Source: Brachypterus glaber (lineage: Eukaryota > Arthropoda > Insecta > Coleoptera > Kateretidae). Taken from it: a stretch of 64,000 nt of DNA. The stretch covers positions 24,690,945 through 24,754,944 of the forward strand of contig OY294049.1 in NCBI GenBank assembly GCA_958510825.1. The letters are read 5' to 3'. The notes beneath the pieces were generated by a model. That model saw nothing but the letters and a program-made list of their open reading frames with translations, was not told the DNA's origin and ran no database searches. Positions 21,972 to 33,039 of this stretch are shown here, piece by piece (within the stretch, counting starts at the first letter, position 1; every line of letters begins with the position of its first letter). The position numbers and the translations under genes are program-made.

Positions 21972-24276
21972 TGTAGCAGTTATGACTGCCACTGTTTTTA
22001 AAGATTACCTGATCTGTGTCACGTAATCATACGATGTTACCATTTTTTCAGAAGTTAGTATTTCTTTCTATTTGCACATATAAGATTGAGTACAGACTTA
22101 TTGTATGGTCTTGTGGAAGTCTTGCGATGGTCCTTGATTCCATTTGCTGGGTCATTTTTCTTTTATTACAGAATTTGTCTTATTTTTGGTGTTTACTTTT
22201 GATAGCCTAAAATATAATAACAAACGTCTAGTAATCTACTACATTCAGTACTTGAGTTAGCTACTGATGTTTTTCAGCTAGTCTTACCTTTTTAATCACA
22301 GCTAAAGCTTCTGGAAGTCGGATAAAATCATTATCAAAGATTGTTTACCTAATTTTGAGGTTAGTTTTACTTCTACCCGCATTCAGGTATACAGTATGCA
22401 TTGCATGGTCAGCTGATGACTTCAAGTTGGTTTATTTTCGTCGTATCATTTCTTAAACCATATGAAACGATTGTTAGATGTATGGCTAGGCATTTTAAAC
22501 TTATTTAGAGTATTCTTTTTCTTTATTTTCAAGTAATATTGGGATTATGAATAGATGTTTTTTGTGTTGCCTACCCTCAAAATCGATTTGTTGTTCGTAG
22601 TTCCAAGTTTCGCCACGGGGGGAGTTTTGTACCTTGCCGGAGTTGAAGGGAGTGGCGTTCTTTTTCAAAACGACAAGCAATGGCGTTCAGGTCGTAAAAT
22701 CAGAATCTGATTTTTGTGAAACCATCCGTGGTTTATGTTTGTGTAAAAATGTTGCAATAAGTTTGTAATGAAGTGTAGTATAATCCTACGTAATTAGTTC
22801 AAGCAGTTTTAATGGAAATTCCACAATATTCATCTTTCAAAGTAAGTCGCTTTTTGGTTACCTAAGTTACAAGTGTTTAACACGTTGTTTTCTTTATTTT
22901 CATTAGAGGCGTACAGATGAAGGCTTCAGGCTGCAGAGTATTCTAGTATTCAGCACTTACTGCTCCAATTAATTCAGTTTTGGACTGGGTAAGTTTATTT
23001 TAAATCTAATTACGGATTTCGATTTTTCATATCGATGGCTGAGTTCTAAAGTCGCTGTTCTTTCTTTCTAGATTGTTGGTGAAGCTTTTCCATTTCTGTT
23101 CTAACGTTCTTCGAATGTTTTGACGATACCTCTATCCCAAATTTTATGAATATTGTTGGTGAAGCTTTTATATTTTACAACGTTACCGTTATCTCAAATT
23201 TTACGAGTATCGATGGCGAAGCTTTCCATTTCAACTTTAACTTCAATTTTCATTGAGGTGTTCTTCAATTTTCCACATTAGTTTTCAAGAGTTTTCAAGA
23301 TTTTTCAAGATGTTCAGTAAATTGCAGTACCGTTTTTAAGCCAAGAGGTTTACAAACGTTTCAATGGATCCTCAAGCGTTTGAGTTTCAAACGTGTTCAA
23401 ATTTGTAAGGAGTTCTCAAGGCAAGGACAAGGAAATGTTCTGCACAGTGACGTACATCATCAGGGAGTGGGACAACGTATTTGGTCGTTCCAGGGACAAT
23501 TTTAATTAACAGGTTTTTATAGTTTTAGTGTAAATAATGAAAATGCGGTTTACTATATTTATTTTTGGTAAAATATCCAAGTTCTCAAATTTTAATATTT
23601 ATTAAGGTGCTCTATTTTATTATGAATATTCTAGGTTGGTTTGTAAACAAAGTTGCAACTTTGGGCCGTACGCCTAGATTACTATTTTTCACTTATTAAC
23701 ACATACCTTATATTACTGTTTTTATTTAGGTTATTCACCATAATAATTTTGGTATACATATTTTAACATTTTTGCAATAGGGTAGTTCACCACATTTTTT
23801 TTTTATATTTCGCAATGGGGTCTTTTCACCATACTTTTGGTAATTTATAATTTTATTTTAATTAATATGATTAATTAAAGTTGTCTACTTGTCATTTTAA
23901 ATAAACATTGTAACAGCACATATTTGAGTTTTTGTTTAAATTATAATCAACACAAGATATACAAATCTATTCAAATCATAGTTATTTTTCAGGTTTATAC
24001 ATGCTGTAAAAGATAATTAATATTCTAGTACATTATTTTTTATGTGTTTGAATCTTAACACATAAACTGCCAAGCACATGTATGTTTACAAGATTCTGGC
24101 GCCCAAGGTGTTAAACTAAGCTTATTATCATAATTTTTAATCCATGAACCCCTGTGCCCGTACTGATGCCAGTTAGCCGATCGCAACCGTACATTTTCTT
24201 TTCTCTAATAAGTAACCAGGGCTGCGCCTGATAATTTTTTAGTTTTTACTTATTCTAGACAGGAAAACGCGGTACA
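21972..24276 (+). repeat. 3' LTR
   Basis: Offset from the 5' LTR by exactly 8,940 bp throughout. Comparing the lines by eye I found no substitution or indel. It carries the same poly(A) signal (23900-23905) and the same internal tggcgcccaa (24097-24106). ATAG follows at 24277-24280. Confidence 0.93.
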
Positions 24277-24355
24277 ATAGACACCCCGTAAATTTAGTTC
24301 TTTTATAAGTAGGAATACAAAAGTTATAGGGGTGAGCCTTTGAAAAACAACCGGT
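24277..24355. mobile_element. Right end of the inverted-repeat element split by the LTR retrotransposon
   Basis: Starts with the second ATAG, then continues the interrupted right arm (acaccccgtaaatt, aaaagttataggggtgagcc, tttgaaaaacaaccggtag), which mirrors 12001-12085. Joining 13031 to 24281 restores one continuous arm and so confirms the insertion site. Confidence 0.7.
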
Positions 24356-24558
24356 AGACAAAAATTGCAATTTTGGCGAAGGCGCTGCTAAAACCCACAT
24401 GTGGGTGTTGGTTATAAGTTATATTCAGTTTAATAACTAAGTGGAAAACTAAGAAAAAACAACTTAGTAATCCTCTAAAAACCTTATTTAAAATTTAGTT
24501 TTTATTTGTCAGAAGGTAGGGGATTTCCAGACCCCTCCACCCTCATGTAAAATAATTT

Positions 24559-25087
24559 ATACAGAGCGTGCCAAAAGTCTGCCCCCCTCTTTAACTTTTG
24601 AACGGCTTTCTATATAATTTTTAATTTTTTAAATATTTTTTAAGGTTTCCATTTTTCAATTTTTTTTGTTAAAACATGCGATTTTTTAAGAATTTTTTTC
24701 TAAAATTTTATTTATATCGTTTAAAATTAGTTTAAAAGTATAATTGATGTATTTTCATCATGAAATAAACCATTTTTCAAACATTGTTTGATTTTTTTAA
24801 AGAAATTCTGACGAAAATTACTATTTTTGGGGGTTCAAAATGACCCAAAAAATTGCTCTGAATAAATTAAAAAATATGTGGGCAAATTGAGAATTTTATA
24901 AGCTTTAAAATGATGTATCACACGACCCCCTTTCTATTTAAAAAAAAATCTCTCCTTGTCCCCTAAGCATACCAAATATACAAAAAATATATTCGGGTTA
25001 TGTTATTTAAGTGTTACAAACTTCAAGTTGATATCTTAAGCCGTTCAAAAGTTAATGGGGAGGCGGACTTTTGACACGCTGTGTATA
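24559..25087. mobile_element. MITE family M1, complete copy (529 bp)
   Basis: Left end tatacagagcgtgccaaaag ... ctttaacttttgaacggc is mirrored at 25030-25087 (gccgttcaaaagttaatggg ... gacacgctgtgtata), about 50 bp. The interior is AT-rich and non-coding. Related copies lie at 33040-33476 (left end lost), 49057-50224 (interrupted) and 61044-61200 (partial). Confidence 0.75.
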
Positions 25088-25434
25088 TACTTTACGAATG
25101 GATAATACGATTGCACGACCCCTTTTCTGTATTATTTGTCCATAGTGCAACATGCGTGTGTATATCTGTCAAATAAGTTTTCGGGCTTGTTTTCAGCTCC
25201 TTTGTACCCAACAAAACCGCTAAACTTATTCTTAAGCAACTTGCTTCTACCAAAACAATTTTGTAATTTAATTTTAATTAATTTTCTTCAGCCTTTACCT
25301 TAAAATTTTACTAAAACAATATGAGCAGTTTTATAATGTGTATACAGCAAAATAAGTTAAAATTTAATGTTATTTTTTTATTTTATTTTTTTTAACATTT
25401 GAATACTTTTGATACACCACAAAATGAGTTATAT
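25088..25434. other. Unassigned stretch
   Basis: Nothing recognised; AT-rich, no long open frame, no inverted or direct repeat seen by eye. Confidence 0.4.
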
Positions 25435-25811
25435 GTAGACATCGTATTTTAGCGAGTCGTGACGTCAAAATGCATAGGCGGGTACAATAAGTTAACAAAT
25501 TCATATTAATTTTATAAAAATGTTTAATATGTTGCCAAACTACTACATAACCAAAGAAAATTATATAAAGATTATGAAAATCCCGTAACGGTTTATTTAA
25601 GTAAAAGAAAATTAAAAAAAAATAAAAATTCTAAAAATTACGATTTAGTGGGGCTCTTTATTAATCCAAATTTTATTTTATAGTATTGTGGCATGGTGGC
25701 TGGGTATTACTTTTACCAAGTTAAAAAAATCTGCCTGGCTAATAGTTTTTTATTCGCAATAAAAAGGTCACGTGACGTTTATAAAATTAATTTTGTATAT
25801 TTTTACATACT

Positions 25812-26006
25812 TTAAATATTAAATTGTCCTTGCTCCTCATCTCCTTTTTGGGTTTTTGTATTCACATGTCTTAAAATATTAGTTTTTCTTTTCCAGGTTA
25901 AGTCTTTTTTACAAAATATGCAGTGTATAATATTTCCGTCGAACTCTAGTTCTGAATAATCTTCAATCCACGATTTAACCCTAGTAAGTAATGGTTTTAC
26001 GAACAT
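25812..26006 (-). pseudogene. BED/C2H2-like zinc-finger remnant of a transposon protein
   Basis: 64 codons. Residues 9-50 (RVKSWIEDYSELEFDG; C29-X2-C32; LRHVNTKT) match the N-terminal zinc-finger pattern of insect transposon-derived proteins: CX2C followed by His-X5-His about 15 residues on. H47 is present, but the second histidine position is Gln (Q53), so zinc binding is probably lost. The frame ends soon after, with no catalytic domain. Its place inside the long inverted arms suggests it was the element's own DNA-binding domain. Confidence 0.5.
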
Positions 26007-26025
26007 TCAACAACAAATTTTATTA

Positions 26026-26161
26026 AGGCTAATTGCACCAACTTTTGGTCTGGAATTATCTCAGCTAAACCCAGTTTAAGTTAAAAATGCTGCGTTCTGA
26101 TTGGTCGGCCGTCAATTTAATCCAAGTTTAAAGTTAAACCATCACTGGTGCAAGTGGCTCT
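26026..26161. mobile_element. 136-bp MITE, ttgcacca ends
   Basis: Left aggctaattgcaccaac and right tggtgcaagtggctct are inverted matches, with TA on both sides (26024-26025, 26162-26163). Interior inverted blocks (taaacccagtttaag / tccaagtttaaagttaaacc) and a tgattggtc word are typical of a short non-autonomous element. Nested in the zinc-finger element. Confidence 0.65.
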
Positions 26162-28187
26162 TAGGGATTTAACTAATGAAATGAACGGTGACAAATGAAT
26201 ATTAAATTAGGCCCAATAGGTATATTAAAAACAAAAAAGTTAGAGCAAAAAAAGAAATTAATTCGCACTGTTAAGTCAAATGAAATGAGTCAATTTACTT
26301 GCAATAAAAACCTTGTTTCCGCATGCGCGTGATTCTAACCAATAAAATAACGTACATGTTACACGCTTAATCTTACATCTCACTTACTTCGTCGCACGCA
26401 TACGGAAACAAGTTTAGAGCTTTTAGATCTATGCAGAGTATGTCTATAACGAGTTCAAATAGATTTCACCTTCCAGTCAACTCTTCACAAATTGAATAAA
26501 ACACAAAAAGATTTCGTTGGTAGTTTGTTTTTTCTACAAATGTTTTAGTTGTGTAATTTTGTATTTTATTTATAATATGAAAAACAAAAGATTTGAGTAA
26601 AAATAATAATTTCGAAGAAGTTTTTAAAATCATTTTTCATAAGTTATAAACGTCACGTGAGCTGTTATTGCGAATAGAAAAGGATTGTCCAGGCAGATGT
26701 TTTTTTTAACTTGATAAAATTATACCCAGCCACCATTTTACAATATTATTAAATAAAATTTGGATTACTTAAATTATAATTTTCGGATCTGTTATGTTTT
26801 TTTTTTAATTTTCTTTTACTTAAATAAAAACGTTAGGGGATTTTTATTATATTTATATACTTTTCTTTGTAAATGTAGTAGTTTGATAAAACATTTTTAT
26901 AAAATTATTAGTAATTTGTTGTACCCGGCTATGGATTTTGACGTCATGACTCCGATCTCTAGTTATATGTCTACCGTACAATGTCGTGTATTTATACAAA
27001 ATATCAACGAAATAACAAAAAATTTGTTAAAAATATTTTTTAATTGTTCTTCCTTTTAATTTATTATAACAACTTGTTATTCATTGTGCTTTGACTAAAA
27101 TAGATTACCTTAATTTTGTGCGTAAGCATTCAAAACCGACTATTTCAAACATTACTTGCATGGATGCAAGGAACCTTGAAGGAAAAATGACGCTGATATT
27201 CATTAGCCTTTTACTCGTGCAAAACAATTAAATTTATTTAAATATTAACAATAAAAATGATTTTATTCACAACCATTTAGTAACTGGCTAATTACATACA
27301 TACACAGAAGTTGGAAAATGAATTATTATTAACTGCAACTTCCCAAAAAGTTAGAAACACCTCATTTCTCTCCCTTGGTCGGGAAGGCTCCTATAGCTCA
27401 GGTAAGTCACTTGTCAAAAACTTGAATTTATCGAACCAAATTTTATTACTAAAATAGTTTTAAATGCATTAATTTTTTTATTTATTCAATTATTCATGAT
27501 CTATTTTTATAAAATAACATCACATAAATTTAAGTTATATTTTTTGGCATTTATGAATTTAAAAAGCGACTACTTACAACTTTATAGGTTATTATATTAC
27601 TATTTTTTGGTTTAGTTAAACTTTTTAGTTAACAATAAAAATGCATTGCAGTATAAGGTACCTAACTTGATATAACAAATAACCAAAAAGAGTTTTAAAG
27701 ATAAATTCAAGAATATTATTTACCTTGGTGGCTAATAATTTGTCGTATTTCTTTGGTGTATCCCTACTATAATCAAAATTGTCATTGCGCTTTAGCTAGT
27801 GTATAAATATAAATTTTCTGTTTTTCTTCGTATTTTTTACGGAAAACTATAAGTAAATAGTTTATTTATAACCCTAGGATGCATACCCCGGCAGGTTAAA
27901 TAATTATCTGTATGTTACCGAAAAATAAATTTATTAGAAAATCCTTTTAGGAATACCTCAATTCATGTGTTTGGAATAAAATGTTTGCAGAATTGTTATT
28001 TTTATTTTATAAAAAGTACTTTTCCATGGATACCCCACATTCAAATACCCCGAGCCTTTCAGGCCCGTATACGTAAATATGTATTTTTCGTTATAAAAAA
28101 ATAATAACGCTGGTAAATCATTTTAAGTTAGATTTATAGAAAATAAAAACCAATTGAAAGTAACTTATTTTATCTACTATACTTGTA

Positions 28188-28220
<33 letters not shown>

Positions 28221-28560
28221 CCTTTATTCCAGCCCAGAGGGCCATATACAAAAAATACAAAAAATACAAAACATACAAAATATCTACAAGAAAATTAATA
28301 ATTAGCCAATATACAAAAGTTCAAAAGAGCTACCGTCCCCCCATTAAAACTCTACTCCAGGTATGCCATAGATTGGAACGCCATAGAATGTCACTCCTTA
28401 GCAGAGCCACAATAAAGAGGTTGGAAGATTTATATAGCCGATCGCGGAACCCAAAAGCCCGAAATCTACGAATAGCTAGGAAGTCATTAACACGAGCCGT
28501 AGCAAACATTTCACTAGCACTAGAAAATCTCGGTATGTTATTCAATAGACAAAAGACAAA
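28188..28560 (-). pseudogene. Non-LTR retrotransposon 3' fragment with (ATT)n tail
   Basis: Read on the minus strand, 28545-28326 gives a C-terminal-like peptide (RFSSASEMFATARVNDF, then RSDILW) of the kind that ends many insect non-LTR ORF2 proteins, followed by a short 3' UTR, ccctctgggctgg, aataaagg and (ATT)11 at 28188-28220. Heavily 5'-truncated. Inserted in the piggyBac element; clade not assigned. Confidence 0.5.
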
Positions 28561-28562
28561 CT

Positions 28563-28955
28563 AAACTTTGGACAATGGCATTCATCCTAAGTAAGATTGA
28601 TGTAGCAGCTTCAAATGCATTTATTGTTTTTTCAATGGAACATTCAAATTTGTACAATCCAAAACTAACCGATAGACGAAGATTTTTTTTAAAGGATTTA
28701 GCAAAGCAGTTTACAATACCTCCTTATGGTAAAGGCATCTAAAAATCCATGTTTTTCACGGTACGTTTTTAATAGCATGAGTAAGTTCATAGAAATTCCT
28801 AAACCATTTGAGGAAGTGCCATGACCGTCCAATAGAAGAACATACTATTTGTGTCGCTCAAAATTAGACAGAACAAGTAAAATGACTTGTCAAAAATGTA
28901 AAAATAATATTTGAACTAAATACTGTACCAAAAATTGTAATAATTGCTTTTCTAA
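28563..28955 (+). pseudogene. piggyBac transposase, C-terminal fragment
   Basis: First segment (28563-28743) reads KLWTMAFILSKIDVAASNAF then RRRFFLKDLAKQF, matching the late catalytic region of piggyBac transposases (W-P/T-x(n)-D-xxx-x-NAF and R..FL..L). After a frameshift, 28820-28950 encodes a Cys-rich stretch (Y-L-C-R ... C-Q-K-C ... C-x3-C-x2-C) like the C-terminal zinc-binding domain. Stops, a frameshift and loss of the N-terminal two-thirds make it non-functional. Confidence 0.75.
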
Positions 28956-29393
28956 GGACTTTTTCATGTATTTTTTAGTGATTATTTTATGATATTTATT
29001 AAGATATTTTTAAGGGTTTTATTTAATTTTCGTTTTAGTTTGTATTATACAAAAAAATAAAAATATATTAAAAAATAAACCTTATAGTTTAATTTTATAT
29101 GATATCTATTAAACCGTTAATTTTTATATTCGGGCCTCCTAGGCCCAGGGTATGTAAATGTGTATATTTTTTAGTTTATGCATCCTAGGGTTAACTTAAT
29201 CATGTCACAAAACAAAACAAAATAAACACACTAAAAAAAAACAGGTGCTGCCCTCTATCGCTAAAATAACGAAGTAACGTAGGCATTCTTCACTGCAACT
29301 AAACTTTTCAATATAGCGTCAAAATTCAAACAGTTTTTATAGTTGGAATGAAGGCAAATGATTGTAAATAAAACAGGTATGGTCATGAATAAA

Positions 29394-29514
29394 ATAGTAT
29401 ACAAACCTCGGTTCAACATTTCATTTGTCCTTGGGGAATTAGCAAACCGAGGAGCGTAGCGTAGCGTAGGAGGAAGGAAGGAAATAAAACAGTTTCCACC
29501 TCGGTATGTAATAT
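29394..29514. repeat. Terminal hairpin of R2 copy A
   Basis: Outer arms atagtatacaaacctcgg / cctcggtatgtaatataata enclose gaattagcaaaccgagg and a tandem gcgtagcgtag. Copy B has the same edges with a longer inner stem. Confidence 0.65.
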
Positions 29515-29524
29515 AATATTTTCT

Positions 29525-30110
29525 ATGACCTAGTTAGTAGTTAGTGCGTATTTCCCACCCGTTGCCTATGACAATGGTTGGAAAGTGAAGATCAGCTGAT
29601 TTTACATATCTACTGTCAGAAAATTAGTAAACGTCAAACACATAACCTCAAATTGACATACTATTTTTTTTATTTATTTATTTTATTTATTTATTTATTT
29701 AGTACAAACAGATATACATCCAAGTAGTACAATAAAAAGAAATATTACAAATATAAAACGTATCGTTAGAATATAATCTAAATAAAATAGGAATCTTAAT
29801 TAATTAGTTGTTTGTCTTTTAAAACAAAATAGGCTCGTGCAAAAAATGTCAATATAACAAGAATTTATATTTCTGGCCAATCTAGGTACACTACTAAAGT
29901 GACCGTAATTAGTTCTAGTTTTAAGATAATTTTTGTGTTTTTTTATGTTTAGGTGTTAGGTCGTAGGAAAAAAAGTATACGCACCTCGACGCAAACCATT
30001 TAAGTGCACATCGAGTGCTTTTTTACTCTGTTGCGCCTCGTATAAAAAACACTCTCGTGCACTAAAAACTAGGTTCGCGTACTCTGTGTGTAATATACTC
30101 TTTTAAATAC
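29525..30110. repeat. Dispersed repeat family R3, copy 1 (interrupted by a LINE tail)
   Basis: Matches 36160-36475: gacctagttagtag, tggaaagtgaa, acataacctcaaattgaca, gtttaggtgttaggtcgtag, then a terminal hairpin (29973-30099) with agtatacgcacctcg and gtaatatac edges. Copy 1 is split by 29660-29945. Confidence 0.75.
29660..29945 (-). pseudogene. Non-LTR retrotransposon 3' tail inside R3 copy 1
   Basis: The minus strand reads a C-terminal-like peptide (NYLKTRTNYGHFSSVPRLA then CYIDIFCTSLFCFKRQ), a stop, a short UTR and a (TAAA)-type tail at 29665-29699. The uninterrupted copy of R3 at 36 kb lacks it, which confirms insertion. Confidence 0.6.
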
Positions 30111-31177
30111 ATAAAATTTGTTTTGTACCTACTACGCATTAAAGAGATTATTTTAAAAGCTGTATTTTTACTTTGTCTACGTAAGATAAGGAGTTTAACT
30201 TTAAAACTTTTGGGTAGCTTTAAAAATAAACAACTTTTACTTAGTGTTTTTCGTTTTTCTCAAACTTTTCACTGTGGGGTTAATAAACTAATAACGCTAT
30301 AAAAAAGAATTTATGTCTGTCATAAAACATTTTCTTACAATTTTAAGAATGTTTCAATTTATTGATATGTTTTGAACTTTCTATCAAATGTCAACTTTGC
30401 AGATAACAACTTTGAATTGGGGAGAAGTTTATAAATATGAAATGTGAAATTCCACCACAAAAAGCCCCAATTTCCCGGTATGAAGTAATAAATTTTACAC
30501 ACACACGGTGATCTTAAATGGGTTTTAATGAAAATAACAATCAAAATTATGCTCAGTTTTAGACTGGGGATTACAAATCTGTTCAACACAAAAACACGCT
30601 CGTTCTATAATGCAATTTTTTGCATGACATTCATTTGTTTATTAGAAAAGTATAAGTAAAAATAAGTGACAGTGATTTTACGTCAAAAATTGAGAAAATA
30701 ATCTTGTGTTAAATTCAAATCCAAATATTTAAATCAACACTAGATGACATAACTACTACTACATGCTAACACTACAATACATTTATTCGTTCAATAATTA
30801 TTGAATGTAGGTTTCATTAAATAAAAAAAACGATTCTTCTGCGCAGTTTAAAATGTAAAAAAAATTAAAAACCTCCACTTGAGTTTCCTTTTTTTGGACA
30901 TACACAAATGTTTACAAGTAAGGAAGTAAACTTAAAACCGTATTGTGCCTATAGAGAAAATGTATACATAAATTGAGATTAGGCTGTAAAAGTTTTACGA
31001 AACTTAGTGCTGAATGTATTTCGGTATACATATAGGTCAAAAACAAGCACACAAACTTTGAAAAAAGTTTATTTTTATGACACAGCTTTAACATTACAAA
31101 TTTTAGTTGTTTTCCAAGTTATATTACCTGAAACTTTTATAAAAAAATCTTTGTAGATAATAATATTTAAATTGTTA
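30111..31177. other. Unassigned AT-rich stretch
   Basis: No gene, repeat family or inverted repeat recognised; short frames on both strands look random. Confidence 0.4.
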
Positions 31178-31215
31178 TTATAAGACGAGGGGCGTTCCAC
31201 TGACCTATTTTTGTA

Positions 31216-31409
31216 CATGTATTGTAAATAATGTACATTATTTACAATATTGTACGAATAATGTAAATAATGTAAGAAAAATGTAGTACTGTAAGGTAAT
31301 GTCGAAATAATGTAAATAATGTCTAAAAATGTAGTACTGTAGAATACTGTCGAAATAATGTCGGTAATGTAAGTAATGTCCACTTAATGTAAAGTACTGT
31401 AGGGCTAAT
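31216..31409. repeat. Left subterminal array of aatgta/actgta words
   Basis: Dense, degenerate direct repetition of (t)aatgtaa, aatgtcg, gtactgtag words, mostly 8-11 bp apart. Mirrors the right array (33830-34018) in composition. The first unit pair forms a palindrome (gtaaataatgtacattatttac). Confidence 0.8.
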
Positions 31410-31417
31410 GTACGAGG

Positions 31418-31613
31418 CAGACGCGGACTGGCTTCCTACGGCACAGTCGGAAAAATATTAAAAAAGGCCTGTAAACGGCTCAGAATCCACAAAAAATTGG
31501 AAAATCGAGGGCCCGGTATAGCCAAAATAGACCAAATGGCCGTGTGAGGGCCAGTTTAGTACTGGGGCCCGGTCGGCTTTTGACGACCCTGCCTTACGGC
31601 CAGTCCGCCACTG
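31418..31613. mobile_element. hAT-like MITE (196 bp) with exact 8-bp duplication
   Basis: Ends cagacgcggactggc and gccagtccgccactg (inverted, one mismatch). GTACGAGG flanks both sides (31410-31417 and 31614-31621). CAG...CTG ends and an 8-bp duplication are the hAT signature. GC-rich and non-coding. Nested at the inner edge of the left word array, so it is younger than the 2.87-kb element. Confidence 0.85.
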
Positions 31614-32141
31614 GTACGAGGTAATGTAGGATGTTAGGTGAAGATTAACATAAATTTAGGTTAATATATGTATAAAAATATATTAATAAACAAGCCGTGA
31701 AGATATGTAATGCAACGCATTCCAGTATATATCATTCACAGTACATTGTATAATTTTCTCAAATACTTTTTTTTAAATTATATTTTGAAAAACGAAAAAT
31801 AAAAAAAAATAAATTATTAACTTTAAATTTGTAACACGTAAAAAATACTGCTGCCAACAAAATATTACTTTCCCATATATGCCTGAAAATTTAATTTAAA
31901 AAATTATTATTTTGAAAAAAAAAATTATCCCTTAATAGAATTAGATCCTGGGGGTTTTCCGTCTCGCTCAAAATGAATTTATTCTTTTTTTAATTCTTGA
32001 TTCATATAACCCATAGGACCACCCATATTTACCAACTTTTATCAGCTAATTAAAAAAATATCAATAGTGCTGTCAACAAAATAATACTTTTCCCTTTAGG
32101 CGTAGATTTATTTAAACCAAAAAACTAAAGAAATATATAAT

Positions 32142-32310
32142 ATACACCCCTTTTGAGATTATACAAGACATAGAAAACAAAGACAGAACGATTAGATCAA
32201 GACTGACGTGATTGTAGTGGGATGCTATGCGCTGTGTTATATAAAAAAACACGTCATCCTCGATCTTTGTTTTCTCCGTTTAGTATAATTTCAAACGGGC
32301 TCTATATTAT
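32142..32310. repeat. Short inverted-repeat element
   Basis: acaccccttttgagattata..gaaaacaaaga on the left is mirrored by tctttgttttctccg..tataatttcaaacgggct on the right, about 45 bp imperfect. Loop contains tgacgtg / cacgtca. Non-coding MITE-like insertion. Confidence 0.55.
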
Positions 32311-32575
32311 ATTTTTAAATAATAAAATATATATGATATATTTATTTTTTTTTAAATAGCCAATTACATACATACAATACCCCATCTGATTTTTCCAAAA
32401 ACAATCCCAGCCTAGAACTCTGGTTAAGCATGCTTAGCTTGCTAGCAAACTGTGATCAAAATAAAAAATGTCAAGAAGCGTAAAAAAAGCAATTCAAGGG
32501 TGGAGATAGATTTTTTAAATATCAAATTCGTTTTCAGAAAGACGAAAAACCCCAGGTTCTAACTCTTCAAGTTAC

Positions 32576-32577
<2 letters not shown>

Positions 32578-32611
<34 letters not shown>
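32578..32611. repeat. (AT)n microsatellite
   Basis: Uninterrupted AT dinucleotide run of about 34 bp. Confidence 0.9.
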
Positions 32612-32614
<3 letters not shown>

Positions 32615-32754
32615 GAGGTGGTTCTACCCCATTAAGGGCTAAGGATAGAATTTATTTAATATCAAATTCATTTTAAGCGAGTCTCAAAACCTCCAAATAT
32701 TAATTTTTGTAAATAGTAAACGAAAATATATTATTTCTCTAACTTTCCCCTTAT

Positions 32755-33035
32755 AAAATCTTTAGGGTCGGTTATCTCGGAATCTGAACCAACGATTTTT
32801 TTTTCTTAACGGATTTGGATTCAGCGTCAAAAAATATGTAAAAAAACATTAAAATAAAGTTCGCATAAAACCCTTGTAAACCAGTGTAATCAACCTATGG
32901 TTTAAATTTGATGTCTTTAGCCCAAAGCGTTCTTGAGTTATTGTGGTCACAAAGTTCCCGGACACACAGACCGACAGACCGACTGAGAGACTTTTTTTTG
33001 ACGGAAATCATATTTTTTGGATATAAAACGTCCAG
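32755..33035. repeat. Dispersed repeat family D, copy 1
   Basis: Shares with 39845-40090 the blocks ggatttggattcagcg, ccagtgtaatcaacctatgg, gcgttcttgagtt, gtggtcacaaa, cccggacaca, a gaccgacaga run, tgacggaaatca and ggatataaaacgtccag. Non-coding; also related to fragments at 5.8 kb and 2.7 kb. Confidence 0.7.
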
Positions 33036-33039
33036 GTTT

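Larger units (their letters stand above)
13032..24276 (+). mobile_element. Complete Ty3/Gypsy LTR retrotransposon
   Basis: 11,245 bp bounded by TG...CA LTRs of 2,305 bp each and a 4-bp target duplication. Internal order: PBS, long leader, gag, pol (PR-RT-RH-INT, the Gypsy order), 3' non-coding region, polypurine tract. Both long frames are intact and I see no difference between the LTRs, so it inserted recently and may still be active. No env frame lies between pol and the 3' LTR, so it has no evident errantivirus-type envelope. LTRs of 2.3 kb are unusually long for insect Gypsy elements. It is inserted in the right arm of an older inverted-repeat element. Confidence 0.95.
25435..26974. mobile_element. 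Long-arm inverted-repeat transposon with zinc-finger remnant
   Basis: Left arm about 25435-25800 and right arm about 26640-26974 are imperfect inverted copies (gtagacat ends; tgacgtcaaaatgcatagg versus its complement; tgcctgg, cacgtgacgtttata blocks). Arms of about 340 bp enclose a 0.8-kb core that holds a minus-strand zinc-finger remnant (25812-26006), a 136-bp MITE (26026-26161) and non-coding sequence. No catalytic transposase region is visible. No clear target duplication. Confidence 0.65.
27872..29190 (+). mobile_element. Decayed piggyBac transposon
   Basis: Ends CCCTAGGATGCATA and its complement, with TTAA at 29191-29194 and a degenerate ATAA at 27868-27871. Copy B of the host repeat has an uninterrupted TTAA at the equivalent point (around 57684), which gives the empty site. 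1,319 bp. Contains the C-terminal part of a piggyBac transposase (28563-28955) and a minus-strand LINE tail (28188-28560). Subterminal blocks containing aggcccg / gggcctcctaggccc lie near both ends. Confidence 0.85.
27250..29520. repeat. Dispersed repeat family R2, copy A (interrupted)
   Basis: Similar over its length to 57076-58190 (copy B), starting ttattcacaaccattt and including ctcccttggtcgggaaggct and ccctctatcgctaaaata, and ending in a terminal hairpin (about 29394-29514). A piggyBac element (27872-29190) interrupts it. Non-coding. A third, partial inverted copy is at 60700-61043. Confidence 0.75.

Noticed and set aside
28373..28564. Plus-strand 63-codon frame
   Set aside because: Antisense shadow of the minus-strand LINE tail.
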